Assembly: GCF_000620845.1 (NCBI RefSeq)
Contig: NZ_KK211189.1
Location: 2,263,878 to 2,327,877, forward strand
Reading direction: 5' to 3'
Source of the DNA: Exiguobacterium marinum DSM 16307
GTDB taxonomy: Bacteria; Bacillota; Bacilli; Exiguobacteriales; Exiguobacteriaceae
Length of the DNA stretch: 64,000 nucleotides
Part shown: positions 41,351 to 50,288 of the stretch, piece by piece
Layout: the number at the start of each line of letters is the position of its first letter
Position numbering within the stretch: the stretch's first letter is position 1
Position numbers and translations under genes: made by a program
The notes under the pieces: generated by a model
Database searches by the model: none
Seen by the model: the letters and a program-made list of their open reading frames with translations, nothing else
What the model was told of the DNA's origin: nothing

Positions 41351-42206
41351 ACACTTTTTTCATTCCAAACTTCATCATCAGTTTTGCCCAGAAGCCGACC
41401 GGTGCCGCGTCCGTCTGAATCGACATGAGCGGGACCGATTCGCCGAGGATACGGCGTGTGATGTTCCGGTACGCCTGTCCGGCATAGTTATCTGGGTTCA
41501 TCGTGACCGGGACCCCACGGTTTGCAGCAGCAATCACTTCCTCATCGTCAATCACGACGCCGAGCAGGTCAATCGAAAGAATCCGCATGATGTCATCGAT
41601 GTCAAGCATATCACCTGACTCGACAAGGTGATTCTTGACTCGGTTGACAACCAGCTTTGGTGCATCGATATGCTCCGCTTGTTCAAGCATCCCGATGATC
41701 CGGTCTGCATCCTGAACAGCTGCCTTCTCAGGTGTCGTGACGACAATCGCCTCATCCGCTCCAGCAATCGCGTTCATGAATCCTTGCTCAATTCCTGCAG
41801 GACAATCAATCAAGACGAAATCATATTCCGTCTTCAACTGATCGACAATCTCCTTCACTTGTTCGGGATTGACCGATGTCTTATCTTTTGACTGTGCTGC
41901 CGGGAGTAGGTACATCTCCTCGAACCGCTTGTCGCGAACGAGCGCCTGGTTCAATTTACACTGCCCTGTGATGACGTCGACGAGGTTATAAATGCTCCGG
42001 TTGTCGAGTCCGAGAATGATATCGAGGTTACGTAATCCGATATCCGTGTCGACGAGACAGACCGAGTGACCAGACAAGGCGAGCCCCGTCCCGATGTTCG
42101 CGGTCGTCGTTGTCTTACCGACGCCCCCTTTTCCTGATGTCACGACGATGGCTCTGCCGTTTTTCACTTCTTTTTCTGTATGTACAGGCTCCACTACTTG
42201 CTCCAT
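41349..42206 (-). CDS. minD: Septum site-determining ATPase MinD
   Basis: ParA/MinD ATPase (285 residues) that holds MinC at the membrane. The deviant Walker A VVTSGKGGVGKTTTTANIG lies about 25-43, after an unusually long N-terminal lead of some 20 residues. LVDTDIGLRNLDIILG and IDCPAGIE follow. The C-terminus WAKLMMKFGMKKV is the amphipathic membrane-targeting helix. A GTG at 42215 overlapping the minC stop is the alternative start. Confidence 0.94.
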   Translation of the reverse strand: MEQVVEPVHTEKEVKNGRAIVVTSGKGGVGKTTTTANIGTGLALSGHSVCLVDTDIGLRNLDIILGLDNRSIYNLVDVITGQCKLNQALVRDKRFEEMYLLPAAQSKDKTSVNPEQVKEIVDQLKTEYDFVLIDCPAGIEQGFMNAIAGADEAIVVTTPEKAAVQDADRIIGMLEQAEHIDAPKLVVNRVKNHLVESGDMLDIDDIMRILSIDLLGVVIDDEEVIAAANRGVPVTMNPDNYAGQAYRNITRRILGESVPLMSIQTDAAPVGFWAKLMMKFGMKKV

Positions 42207-42211
42207 TCCAC

Positions 42212-42883
42212 TCACCCTCTCTGTAATTCCATTGCATATGCGTCTTTCAGACCGGTCATGACGTGCCGGAGACGTGTCATCTCAATCCCGTCACTCGTCT
42301 GATACGCACAACCCATCTCGATTTCAGGAAGTTCTTCCTCGTCGTCGGAGGTGAGAACATGTTCGCCGATTGCTAAAAATTTCGGATGGAGCAGGCTCGC
42401 GGTAATCACCGCTTCTTCCCATCCTTCGACACCCGCACGTACATTTCCTCGTATCGTTCCTAAACAATAGATACTTCCTGTCGCCCGGACTTCTGACCCG
42501 GGATTGATATCCCCAATCACGAGCACAGAACCATCAAACGTCAGGACTTGCCCGCTACGAATCGTCCCACTGTGATAGTGGAACGTCTTTCTGCCGTACG
42601 TCGCTTTCGCTTCTTCCGTCAACATGACATCGCTCGACAAGTCTTCAATATAAAAAACGCCATGACGAGCGACGACCTCACGAATTTGACGTGACAGCTC
42701 CTCGTCAAGATAACGAGTACCCGCATGCAACTTCAGGGCAATCTTCCCGGACGGCGGCTCCATTTCTTGCAATGTCGCTTCTAAGTCCGTAAGCACCTCG
42801 TCGATGCCACTCTTCGGATTGAAGTGAATGGCAATGCCGTTGCGATGTCCTTTAATCGTAATGTGTCGTTTACGCTCCATCAT
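42212..42883 (-). CDS. minC: Septum site-determining protein MinC
   Basis: Division inhibitor (223 residues) acting on FtsZ. The N-terminal domain is followed by a C-terminal right-handed beta-helix (TFHYHSGTIRSGQVLTFDGSVLVIGDINPGSEVRATGSIYCLGTIRG) that dimerises and contacts MinD. No MinE is present nearby, in line with a DivIVA-based Firmicute system. It overlaps minD and follows mreD by two bases. Confidence 0.94.
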   Translation of the reverse strand: MMERKRHITIKGHRNGIAIHFNPKSGIDEVLTDLEATLQEMEPPSGKIALKLHAGTRYLDEELSRQIREVVARHGVFYIEDLSSDVMLTEEAKATYGRKTFHYHSGTIRSGQVLTFDGSVLVIGDINPGSEVRATGSIYCLGTIRGNVRAGVEGWEEAVITASLLHPKFLAIGEHVLTSDDEEELPEIEMGCAYQTSDGIEMTRLRHVMTGLKDAYAMELQRG

Positions 42884-42885
42884 GG

Positions 42886-43389
42886 CTACCCTCTTTTCAC
42901 AACAGGTCGTGTCGTCACGTATCGCGTCATCGGATAATAAAGAATCACGATGGCGATGGCATTGACAAACATCGTCCCTGGAATCTGTTCAACCAATAGT
43001 GTTTGAATCGTCATCAACGTCCCACCAATCGCCGCCATGATCCCGTAAATCGAAACGGTGAAAACGAGAATCATAAACGTAAATGTGATGGTGACGGAGA
43101 AAAAGTTCTCACCTATATATTTTAACACGAAGCTGGCTAAGAGAGGAATGAGTGAAAAAGTAAATACGTAAATTCCGAGCAAGTCGGTGTAGACGATGTC
43201 ATACAGCAATCCGAATACAAGACCAAACCCGAGCGCCGTTTCCCATCGACCGTACAGACTGACAAACATCAGTCCGATGAGCGTCAATAAGAGAAACGGC
43301 GTCGCATAGTGCCAAGAGAAAATCGATGCCCATGTTCCTTCAATAAGAAAAAGGAGGAACAGGGCGATGAACACTTTCATGTTACTCAC
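42886..43389 (-). CDS. mreD: Rod shape-determining protein MreD
   Basis: Hydrophobic protein of 167 residues with about five spans, of the MreD family by position and shape (LFLIEGTWASIFSWHYATPFLLLTLIGLM; GLVFGLLYDIVYTDLLGIYVFTF). It takes part in the elongasome with MreB and MreC. It overlaps the mreC end by eight bases. Confidence 0.92.
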   Translation of the reverse strand: MSNMKVFIALFLLFLIEGTWASIFSWHYATPFLLLTLIGLMFVSLYGRWETALGFGLVFGLLYDIVYTDLLGIYVFTFSLIPLLASFVLKYIGENFFSVTITFTFMILVFTVSIYGIMAAIGGTLMTIQTLLVEQIPGTMFVNAIAIVILYYPMTRYVTTRPVVKRG

Positions 43390-44272
43390 CCGCTGCTCCT
43401 CCTTCCTCGGGACCCGTTAGAAACGGTTCGTCTAGTGTCCGATTAATCACGTACATTTGTGAGAACTCATTGAAGTCGGCCTCCGGTTTAATTCGGGCGA
43501 CTTGTGAGACGCCGTATTCGTCCGTCTCAATCGACTCGATTGTACCAATCACGAGTCCGGCCGGGTAGCGTCCCCCGAGTCCAGAAGTCGATACGAGTTC
43601 TCCTTCTTTCAGCTTGACGCTATTCGATACTTTCGTGAAGAACAATTCGTTCGTTTCGGTATCGAATCCGTCAATAGTTCCATATGTCGCTTTACCGTCT
43701 GCATCTTTGACGACAGCCGAAACGTTATTCGTCCGATTGTTGTCGCTGAGCAACTGAACTTGTGACGTATAGGCACTCGTCTGGATGACACGACCGACCA
43801 TCCCACTTGCCGCGGTTACGGCCATGCCTTTCTCAACGCCTCGTTCTGAACCGACGTTGATGGTGACGTAGCGTTGCCAATCGTTCGGTGTACGACCGAT
43901 GACTTCCGCGGGAATGAGGTCGAAGTCGCGTAACGACTTGTCTTTCGCTTCGACCATCTTTCGAAGTTCCTCATTCTCACGACGCAAATCATCCGCTTCA
44001 ACCGATACCTCGGCGTACTTCGCCAAATGTTCTTTCAGCTGGCGGTTCTCTTCGTAGATATCGCGGACGTCTGAGATGGAAGAGACCGTCGAGTCCATCC
44101 ATCCGATTGGTACCGCGAACACTCGCTGGAACGTGCCGACCACATCACGCGTGACGTCTTGGTACCAGGCTGATTCCGATCGTCCTCGAATCGAAACCCC
44201 TAAAATGACAAAAAACAAGATCAGTACAACTAGCGTGATGATGAGCTTTTTATTACGTACGAATCGGCTCAT
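43382..44272 (-). CDS. mreC: Rod shape-determining protein MreC
   Basis: Elongasome scaffold of 296 residues: short cytoplasmic tail, one span (LIITLVVLILFFVILGVSI, about 9-27), coiled coil (about 70-110, EENRQLKEHLAKYAEVSVEA...), then the beta-sandwich with GSERGVEKGMAV, SGMVGRV and STSGLGGRYPAGLVIGTI. Order mreB-mreC-mreD-minC-minD is conserved. Confidence 0.95.
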   Translation of the reverse strand: MSRFVRNKKLIITLVVLILFFVILGVSIRGRSESAWYQDVTRDVVGTFQRVFAVPIGWMDSTVSSISDVRDIYEENRQLKEHLAKYAEVSVEADDLRRENEELRKMVEAKDKSLRDFDLIPAEVIGRTPNDWQRYVTINVGSERGVEKGMAVTAASGMVGRVIQTSAYTSQVQLLSDNNRTNNVSAVVKDADGKATYGTIDGFDTETNELFFTKVSNSVKLKEGELVSTSGLGGRYPAGLVIGTIESIETDEYGVSQVARIKPEADFNEFSQMYVINRTLDEPFLTGPEEGGAAGE

Positions 44273-44285
44273 CGTGTCTCACCTC

Positions 44286-45323
44286 TCATCGACGTGACGA
44301 GATGCCTGATTTCGAACGGAGGACGTCCATCATTTCAAGAGATTTCCCTGTACCAATCGCAACGCAGTCGAGTGGTTCATCCGCAACGAGTGTCGGGATA
44401 TGTGTCTCGTCTGAAATCACGTCGTCCAAGTTTTTAAGGAGCGCGCCGCCACCAGTCAAGACGATTCCGCGGTCCATCACGTCAGCTGCGAGTTCAGGAG
44501 GTGTTTGTTCGAGCGTCTGCTTGACACCTGCTAAAATCGCTTCGACCGTATCCGAAAGTGCTTCACACACTTCTGTAGATGTGACTTCGATTTGTTTCGG
44601 AAGTCCTGTCACGAGGTCGCGACCACGGATTTCCATCTTTTCCGCTTCGTTCGATGCATCGATGCGCGCCGAACCGACTTCCATTTTGAGCGTCTCGGCC
44701 GTACGTTCCCCGATCATGAGGTTGTACTTGTTTTTGATGTAACGAATAATGGCATCATCCATTTCGTCACCACCGACACGAATCGATTGGCTTGTCACGA
44801 TGCCGCCGAGTGAGATCACTGCGACTTCGGTCGTTCCGCCACCGATATCGACGACCATCGAGCCAGTCGGTTCCCAAACCGGGAGGCCTGCACCGATTGC
44901 TGCCGCGAACGGTTCTTCGATCGTATATGCTTCACGAGCACCTGCTTGTTTAGCTGCGTCTTCGACGGCACGTTTTTCAACAGACGTGATACCGCTCGGG
45001 ACACAAATCATGACGTTCGTCTTCGATGCGAACAAACCGCCTTTTGATTTTTGAGCTTGTTCCATGAAGTATTTAATCATCGTTGCAGTCGTTTCAAAGT
45101 CAGCGATGACGCCGTCTTTCATAGGACGACGTGCAGAGACGTTCCCTGGAGTACGTCCAATCATATCTTTGGCCTGGTTACCAACGGCCTCAATTCTTCC
45201 TGTATCAGTGCGGAACGCCACGACGGACGGTTCACGTACAACAATTCCTTGACCTTTTACATAAACGAGCGTGTTAGCCGTTCCAAGGTCGATTCCGATT
45301 TCTCGGTTAAAACTACGAAACAT
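44286..45323 (-). CDS. mreB: Rod shape-determining actin homologue MreB
   Basis: Actin-fold filament protein (345 residues). Phosphate-1 motif [14 protein letters not shown] near the N-terminus, phosphate-2 [18 protein letters not shown], and adenosine motif [15 protein letters not shown] are present. The start is the ATG at 45323 after GAGAGGAG; the longer open frame upstream has no ribosome site. In Bacillus radC lies directly upstream; here three other genes and a 10-kb island intervene. Confidence 0.97.
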   Translation of the reverse strand: MFRSFNREIGIDLGTANTLVYVKGQGIVVREPSVVAFRTDTGRIEAVGNQAKDMIGRTPGNVSARRPMKDGVIADFETTATMIKYFMEQAQKSKGGLFASKTNVMICVPSGITSVEKRAVEDAAKQAGAREAYTIEEPFAAAIGAGLPVWEPTGSMVVDIGGGTTEVAVISLGGIVTSQSIRVGGDEMDDAIIRYIKNKYNLMIGERTAETLKMEVGSARIDASNEAEKMEIRGRDLVTGLPKQIEVTSTEVCEALSDTVEAILAGVKQTLEQTPPELAADVMDRGIVLTGGGALLKNLDDVISDETHIPTLVADEPLDCVAIGTGKSLEMMDVLRSKSGISSRR

Positions 45324-45477
45324 AGGTGTTGCTCCTCTCTTCGTTACACTATTTTTTATTATAACGGAAAAATCATGTTTGAAAACGTTCATTCGATTAC
45401 AGGTTATTTACAATAACCACATCTCAGTCCTGTCTCACCGTCTTTTAGTTTGCCTTCTTTTCGGTAAAAAGGCAAAT

Positions 45478-45508
45478 CAAAAAAGCAGACGCGAGTAAGC
45501 GTCTGCCT
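45478..45508 (-). terminator. Terminator after the 45.5 kb membrane gene
   Basis: AGACGC-TTACTC-GCGTCT with an extra outer pair, then CTTTTTTG on the reverse strand. Confidence 0.82.
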
Positions 45509-45521
45509 AAGAAGAGAACGG

Positions 45522-45962
45522 TTACAAACCCGGTTGGAGCGGGATGAGTAACATCGCCCCGTAGAAGAAGACCGAGAAAATCAATACTGGTCGAAAGAAG
45601 CGGGACGGTTTCAGGCGTGTCGCTCCCGCCAAAAAGCTCGATGTCGTCACGACGAAAAGGTAGATGCCGACGTACATGAGCATGAGGCGGACGAGTACCG
45701 TCCACATGCCGAGTTGGTCGATTTCATTAAAAGAGAGCACAATAAGACCAATATAAGCGATGAGCGATAGAGCACCGACCCCGATGCCGACAAGCGGTGA
45801 GACACGGTCGAGCCAATGGTCCTCGTCGAACCGAAGGAAGAGCACCGTACTTACAAATAAAAACAAGATAAACAGGACAATCGAGAAAAGTGTCGGTTCT
45901 AAGTGTATGTAGCTGACGAATAGTGACATCCCGATCATCAAAACCCAAATGATTTTTTCCAT
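45522..45962 (-). CDS. Membrane protein of unknown function
   Basis: Protein of 146 residues with about five hydrophobic spans (IWVLMIGMSLFVSYIHL, FSIVLFILFLFVSTVLFL, VGIGVGALSLIAYIGLIVL, LMLMYVGIYLFVVTTSSF, PVLIFSVFFYGAMLLI). No family motif recognised. Base usage resembles the chromosome. It lies on the reverse strand upstream of mreB and has its own terminator, so it is a separate unit from mreBCD. Confidence 0.75.
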   Translation of the reverse strand: MEKIIWVLMIGMSLFVSYIHLEPTLFSIVLFILFLFVSTVLFLRFDEDHWLDRVSPLVGIGVGALSLIAYIGLIVLSFNEIDQLGMWTVLVRLMLMYVGIYLFVVTTSSFLAGATRLKPSRFFRPVLIFSVFFYGAMLLIPLQPGL

Positions 45963-46026
45963 AAAAACACCTCGTTTGTTTTCTAATCAAAATCCAGATT
46001 CGATTAGAGTAAACTACGTTCCTTGA

Positions 46027-46857
46027 TCACAACTTTTTCAGTGCGGCAAGAATAGATTGTTGTATCAGATCATGCCGCTGCTCTTCATTTAAACGGACAT
46101 ACAGACTCTTCAAAAATGTTTTCACATTATGCACGACGCACCAAAATTTTTCCTCATCAAGATCTTGTTTACGTTCTTCTAAGAGATGTGGGAGCCGCTC
46201 CACATGACGAAGGATGATTTCAGAATCCATCCCTCGTTCGAGTAAACGTAGAATGGGATGGATAAGGCGTTCGTCTTCATCATGCGCCAACACCTCAGAA
46301 CGCATGATTTGATCGATGATGACGTTGAAGAGTTGCGGAAATGACTCTGGATCCAGTTTCGGATTTGCGATCAGTTCGTCCACCGCGTCTGCCGCGTGAG
46401 CAATCGAGTGGGCCCACCCCTTCCCGTTGACATAACCTCTTGTATCTTTTTCGAGCTGAAGATATCGAATCAGACCTTCTGACGCCTGCTGGAATTGTTC
46501 ATCTGTCAAAAAGTTCTCTTCTACATCCCGATGCAGAATCAAGGCCATCAATAAAGTCGTGAATGCTCTCGTGAAGACAGCGTCAGACTGTGTTTCTTCA
46601 ATCCCATGAAACAAGAGAACATGCAAGGACGTCCCAAGGAGTTCACTCATCTTGTCGTAATCGATGTCTTTTTGTTCAATGATGAGGCGAAAGAATATCG
46701 TATAAATGAGTCGGTCACGGAGTTCGCCGTCCGTTGACTCGATATGCTGAACCATACTTGTGAGAATGGCTTCTTTGTTTTTTTCGTAATACGTTAAATC
46801 TCCATCTTTCATCATCTGAAGGGCTTCTTTTAATTCGTTTTCCGACAATACATTCAT
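46027..46857 (-). CDS. DUF2785-like protein
   Basis: Soluble, all-helical-looking protein of 276 residues. The stretch RGYVNGKGWAHSIAHAADAVDELI near 150 (GWAH..AH.AD) resembles the motif of DUF2785 proteins, whose function is unknown. The start ATG is preceded only by a weak purine-rich stretch. It is single, between two small membrane protein genes. Confidence 0.7.
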   Translation of the reverse strand: MNVLSENELKEALQMMKDGDLTYYEKNKEAILTSMVQHIESTDGELRDRLIYTIFFRLIIEQKDIDYDKMSELLGTSLHVLLFHGIEETQSDAVFTRAFTTLLMALILHRDVEENFLTDEQFQQASEGLIRYLQLEKDTRGYVNGKGWAHSIAHAADAVDELIANPKLDPESFPQLFNVIIDQIMRSEVLAHDEDERLIHPILRLLERGMDSEIILRHVERLPHLLEERKQDLDEEKFWCVVHNVKTFLKSLYVRLNEEQRHDLIQQSILAALKKL

Positions 46858-46929
46858 ATTCCTACACCGCTCTTCTCAATATGATTCTCCATATAATCTT
46901 TAGCCAAATGACAGTATAAATAGCGCTGT

Positions 46930-47127
46930 TCATTCAGGCCTTTCATTCGGATGTTGTGATGACTCTTCTTCTCCGGAATAGATCATCCACAAACTCAACA
47001 TCAAACAAATCAATCCGCCCAGACCAGTCGTAATCAAGGACAATTGCTCATCAAAAAATGCTTTACTGACTGCTAAGAAAAGGAGAAACAGCCAACCAAT
47101 CAAATTCCATATCGTAATTCGCGACAT
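46930..47127 (-). CDS. Small two-span membrane protein, unknown
   Basis: A 65-residue product with two hydrophobic segments (NLIGWLFLLFLAVSKAFF and LITTGLGGLICLMLSLWMIY) and an acidic tail. The ATG at 47127 is seven bases after AGGAGG, a convincing site. No family recognised. Confidence 0.65.
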   Translation of the reverse strand: MSRITIWNLIGWLFLLFLAVSKAFFDEQLSLITTGLGGLICLMLSLWMIYSGEEESSQHPNERPE

Positions 47128-47149
47128 TCGATAACCTCCTATGAACAAA

Positions 47150-47251
47150 CTTATTCATCATTATTTCTGCTCTCTTCAAATTCTACATCTCCATTCACAT
47201 TTTTCCAACTATATCCAAAATTTAATGAGGTGCCAGTGCTCTCGTAAACAC
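47150..47251. other. Non-coding gap before the radC remnant
   Basis: About 100 bases, AT-rich, no credible frame seen. The region past it to 47660 holds the radC remnant and then 175 bases of AT-rich DNA without a recognised feature. Confidence 0.5.
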
Positions 47252-47484
47252 AAAAAGCAGACATCACGATGCCTGCTCTCTACTCCTTACCCATTCATAT
47301 ATCCCCGCTGCTTCATGCTGACGTAATGGTCTTCCCCGATGATAACATGGTCGAGACAGGCGATGCCGACGATATTGCCCGCCTCACAGAATACATCACG
47401 AGGGTGTACGATGGAGGAGTTGAGCCCACCGACGAAGAGCGTCTTCCGGGCAATCAGTTGGTTCTTCGTATTCAAATACAGACA
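47252..47484 (-). repeat. Left copy of the radC 3'-end repeat flanking the island
   Basis: Direct-orientation match to 57864-58201, beginning at AAAAAGCAGACATC and ending at the shared CAAATACAGACA. It includes the radC terminator hairpin (47256-47277). About 105 bases, exactly 35 codons, are missing relative to the intact copy; several single-base differences exist. Confidence 0.85.
47287..47484 (-). pseudogene. radC: Orphan radC 3' fragment with in-frame deletion of the JAMM motif
   Basis: Reading the reverse strand gives [26 protein letters not shown], then directly [20 protein letters not shown] and QRGYMNG-stop. The intact RadC has 35 more residues after PRDVF, among them HNHPSGDATPSREDIE, the metal-binding JAMM motif. 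The reading frame is otherwise kept open. The 5' part of the gene is absent. It is most likely the original chromosomal end displaced by island integration. Confidence 0.85.
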
Positions 47485-47660
47485 TCTGAACTAGATATAA
47501 ATACTATAATCACATTTACTTTCGTTCACTATCTTCATATTAAAATTAAATATTTTTGAAGTGGCGCGACAAACTCTTAAATAGAGTTCTTACTTATGAT
47601 GTATCATACCTTCTTTTAACGATATAGACACATGACGACTTCTTCCTAGAGCATTATGCT

Positions 47661-47930
47661 TTGTATGACGTGATGATATTGGAGATTTTTAGATATAGCA
47701 AACCATTCCGCCAAGCAAGCGAAGAGGAACTAAACTGGATCTATACACGACTCACGACTGCTCTTGAGAGGCGAGATGTCATCTTCAGCATTGAAAAAAT
47801 CCTAAAAGGTCGAGTCTTGTTACGCGTCAGCTGTGACAGCGACCTATGTTCTGTGTACTTCAATTTCATGACAGGTCGTTTTTCACGGCCGATAGATTTG
47901 TCTGTTCCTGAAAAAGACATTGCCCAATAA
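47661..47930 (+). CDS. Small orphan ORF, unknown
   Basis: An 89-codon frame (from a TTG; the first ATG is at 47673), product with EEELNWIYTRLTTALERRDVIFSIEKILKGRVLLRV, a mixed helical-strand pattern. No good ribosome site. It ends just before the broken endolysin terminator. It might be a phage remnant or a chance frame; no family recognised. Confidence 0.35.
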   Translation: MYDVMILEIFRYSKPFRQASEEELNWIYTRLTTALERRDVIFSIEKILKGRVLLRVSCDSDLCSVYFNFMTGRFSRPIDLSVPEKDIAQ

Positions 47931-48017
47931 AAAAGGCCCCACTCGTTTTGAAATGCTCCCCGATAGGTAGACAGATGAAATAACAAATCTGTTTATTCTA
48001 TTGGGGAGTGTTTTTTT

Positions 48018-48691
48018 ATGGCGAGAAGTCGGCATTCGATCGAACAAAAACTGAGTGCGCTGCGCATGATAGAAGCAGAGACATACACATGGAAGGAAAT
48101 TATGGAGGCCCATGACGTTTCTAAGGATGCCCTCCGGGTGTGGAAAGTGAAATTCGATACCGGTGGGATTGATGCGTTGAAGGAATCGAAGACATGGAAA
48201 CTGTACACCAAGGAACAGAAGCTCGCGGCCGTCCGTGACTATCTCGATGGGTTCACTAAAATGGAGGTTCTCTCCAAACATCAAATCAGTGATTGGTCTG
48301 TTCTTCGGAGATGGATTAAGAAGTATACTAGTCATAGCGAGTTAACAGATTCGAGAAAAGGGATGGATCGAGCTATGGCAAAAGGGAGAAAGACCACATT
48401 CGAGGAACGCATGGAGATCGTCAGGTATTGCCTGGACAATGGACGGAACATCAACGGACGGCCGAGATGTTCGCCGTGTCGTATCAACAGGTCTATGGGT
48501 GGACGAAAAAATATGACGCCGACGGCGTGCACGAGCTCGAGGACCGGCGTGGACGGACGAAGCAAGAAGAGGAACTGACCAACGAGGAGAAGCTCGAACG
48601 TCGCATCCAACAAATCGAGCGGGAGAACGAGCGCCTCCGGGCCGAGAACCTGTTCCTAAAAAAGTTAGAGGAGATCGAGAGGAGAGGTTGA
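48018..48691 (+). pseudogene. IS3-family transposase OrfA, frameshifted
   Basis: Residues up to the stretch MEIVRYCLDNGRN (near 48440) are in one frame, with a first helix-turn-helix region (SIEQKLSALRMIEAETYTWKEIM, ...DALRVWKVKF) and a second (KTTFEERMEIVRYC). The remainder, QRTAEMFAVSYQQVYGWTKKYDADG and the leucine-zipper-like KLERRIQQIERENERLRAENL, is in the next frame. One missing base around 48443-48446 explains both halves. The IS is probably not autonomous unless the shift is suppressed. Confidence 0.82.
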
Positions 48692-49587
48692 TCAGCCAGA
48701 TCCGGCTACAATTGCGTTACATGGCGATCGAGGAAATGTCGACAACCGATACGTTCCCGGTCGTGCTCCTGTGTGAGATCGCGCAGGTTTCACGGGCCGC
48801 CTACTATAAATGGTTGAAGCGTACCGTCTCGGTACGCGAGGAGGAGAACATGAGCCTACTGGAGGACATCCGCCTCCTCTATGATCAGGTGAACGGGACC
48901 TACGGCTATCGACGGATCACCATGACGGTCAACCGCAGACGACGTCAGCATGGCCTGCCGGCATACAACGAGAAGCGCATCTATCGTCTCATGCGCATCC
49001 ATGAGATCCGTTCGGTCATCCGCCCGAAGCGAAAACGGTACAAAAAGTCGTCCCCGCAGCATGTGGCCGAGAACCTGATGAACCGGGAATTCAGTGCGTC
49101 CCGACCTGACGAGAAATGGTGCACCGACGTCACCGAGTTCAAATATGGCGCCGGGAAGAAGGCGTATCTGAGCGCGATCATCGACCTCTATGACGGCTCG
49201 ATCGTCGCCTATCGCATCGGGAAATCTAACAACAACGCGCTCGTCTTCCAGACGATGATGCCAGCGATCGCGGGGCTCCGTACAGGAGCGGGTCCGATGA
49301 TCCATAGTGACCGAGGATATCAATACACATCGAGAGGGTTCAGTCGCATGGTAGAAGATGCGGGGCTGACCCACAGCATGTCCCGGGTCGGACGTTGTCT
49401 CGACAACGCCCCGATCGAGAGCTTTTGGGGTACCCTGAAAGTCGAGATGTACTACCTGCGTGAGTTTCAGGCCTATAGCGAACTCACGTCGGCCATCGAG
49501 ACCTACATATCATTCTACAACCATGACCGTTTCCAGAAACGGCTAAACGGCTTGAACCCTGTCGAATACAGGTCTCAAGCCGCCTAG
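48688..49587 (+). CDS. IS3-family transposase OrfB
   Basis: DDE integrase of 299 residues. The HTH_21 region (LLYDQVNGTYGYRRITMTV, KRIYRLMRIHEIRS) precedes the catalytic core: WCTDVTEFKYG (first D), IHSDRGYQYTS (second D), and SRVGRCLDNAPIESFWGTLK (E in a DX35E-type arrangement). It overlaps the end of orfA by four bases; in this family the two are joined by programmed frameshifting. The frame is complete. Confidence 0.92.
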   Translation: MISQIRLQLRYMAIEEMSTTDTFPVVLLCEIAQVSRAAYYKWLKRTVSVREEENMSLLEDIRLLYDQVNGTYGYRRITMTVNRRRRQHGLPAYNEKRIYRLMRIHEIRSVIRPKRKRYKKSSPQHVAENLMNREFSASRPDEKWCTDVTEFKYGAGKKAYLSAIIDLYDGSIVAYRIGKSNNNALVFQTMMPAIAGLRTGAGPMIHSDRGYQYTSRGFSRMVEDAGLTHSMSRVGRCLDNAPIESFWGTLKVEMYYLREFQAYSELTSAIETYISFYNHDRFQKRLNGLNPVEYRSQAA

Positions 49588-49655
49588 TTTGGTTTTCATT
49601 ATTTGCCCTGTCTACTTGACGGGGAGCAGTTCAGTTTGAGTGGGGCTTCGTGCGT

Positions 49656-50288
49656 TCAGATGCCTTTTGACTTGATGACCTTGCCATTGAGCTCAAGCGT
49701 CGTCTTGTCGTCCGGTTGCACCCAGGCACCTGAAGCAATTGCATGATTAAACGTCTGCTTGTAGCCGCGTTTTCCTGTTGTATCAACCTTGAACACATCC
49801 ATAGGATTCAAGGTTGAATCGCGCCCCGCCTTCCAGATGTTCGACGAACGGAATAATGTTGGTGAGTACGTAGGATAGTCGATATCTGTGTCGAGCTCGA
49901 TGTGTAGGTGAGGCGAACCGCCATAACGTCCGGTAGATCCGTAGTCGGCAATCTTTGCATTTTCCGGTACGACGACATCCCCGACCTTGACGTAAACCTC
50001 AGCAAGGTGCGCCATGCGGACCACGAGGCGACGCGCACCTTTCTTCGACCCATAGAGGACGTCAACTGGATTCTCACTGATAGCGATGACGCTACCGCCC
50101 ATGAGTGTGTCATTTCCAACAGCAGTGACTTTCATTTTGAAAGGAGCATATACACTCAAATCTTTACGTTTTAGATCCGCCATATCAATCCCAAAGTGCT
50201 GAAATTCCATCGCTTTATGACAAGTGGGATTTTTGTATCCAGCGATGATGCGAGCATTGTTCAGTAACAATATAGCTTTCTCAATCAT
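49656..50288 (-). CDS. M23-family phage endolysin / metallopeptidase
   Basis: Protein of 210 residues without a signal peptide. LytM/M23 features are HFGIDMA near 32 (HxxxD zinc pair), MAHLAEVYVKVGDVVVPENAKIADYG, and GRYGGSPHLHIEL near 122 (HxH). It likely cleaves cell wall cross-links in phage release. Its start overlaps the holin stop by four bases, the usual lysis cassette order. Its terminator is split by the IS. Confidence 0.8.
   Translation of the reverse strand: MIEKAILLLNNARIIAGYKNPTCHKAMEFQHFGIDMADLKRKDLSVYAPFKMKVTAVGNDTLMGGSVIAISENPVDVLYGSKKGARRLVVRMAHLAEVYVKVGDVVVPENAKIADYGSTGRYGGSPHLHIELDTDIDYPTYSPTLFRSSNIWKAGRDSTLNPMDVFKVDTTGKRGYKQTFNHAIASGAWVQPDDKTTLELNGKVIKSKGI

Larger units (their letters stand above)
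47949..49633 (+). mobile_element. IS3-family (IS150-like group) insertion sequence, 1685 bp
   Basis: Ends are TG...CA with imperfect terminal repeats: left TGAAATGCTCCCCG, right (reverse complement) TGAACTGCTCCCCG, and a further GTAGACAG match inside. A 4-bp target duplication GTTT flanks it on both sides. It carries two overlapping transposase frames, orfA (frameshifted) and orfB (intact DDE). The element lies in the loop of a terminator hairpin in the prophage remnant. Confidence 0.88.
47934..49647 (-). terminator. Endolysin terminator split by the insertion sequence
   Basis: Without the IS and one GTTT copy, the reverse strand reads GCCCCACTC-AAAC-GAGTGGGGC followed by CTTTTTTATT: a perfect 9-bp stem with a four-base loop. 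The arms are at 49638-49647 and 47934-47944 (plus T tract 47928-47933). The IS sits in the loop, and the GTTT at 47945-47948 and 49634-49637 is the duplicated loop. Confidence 0.8.
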
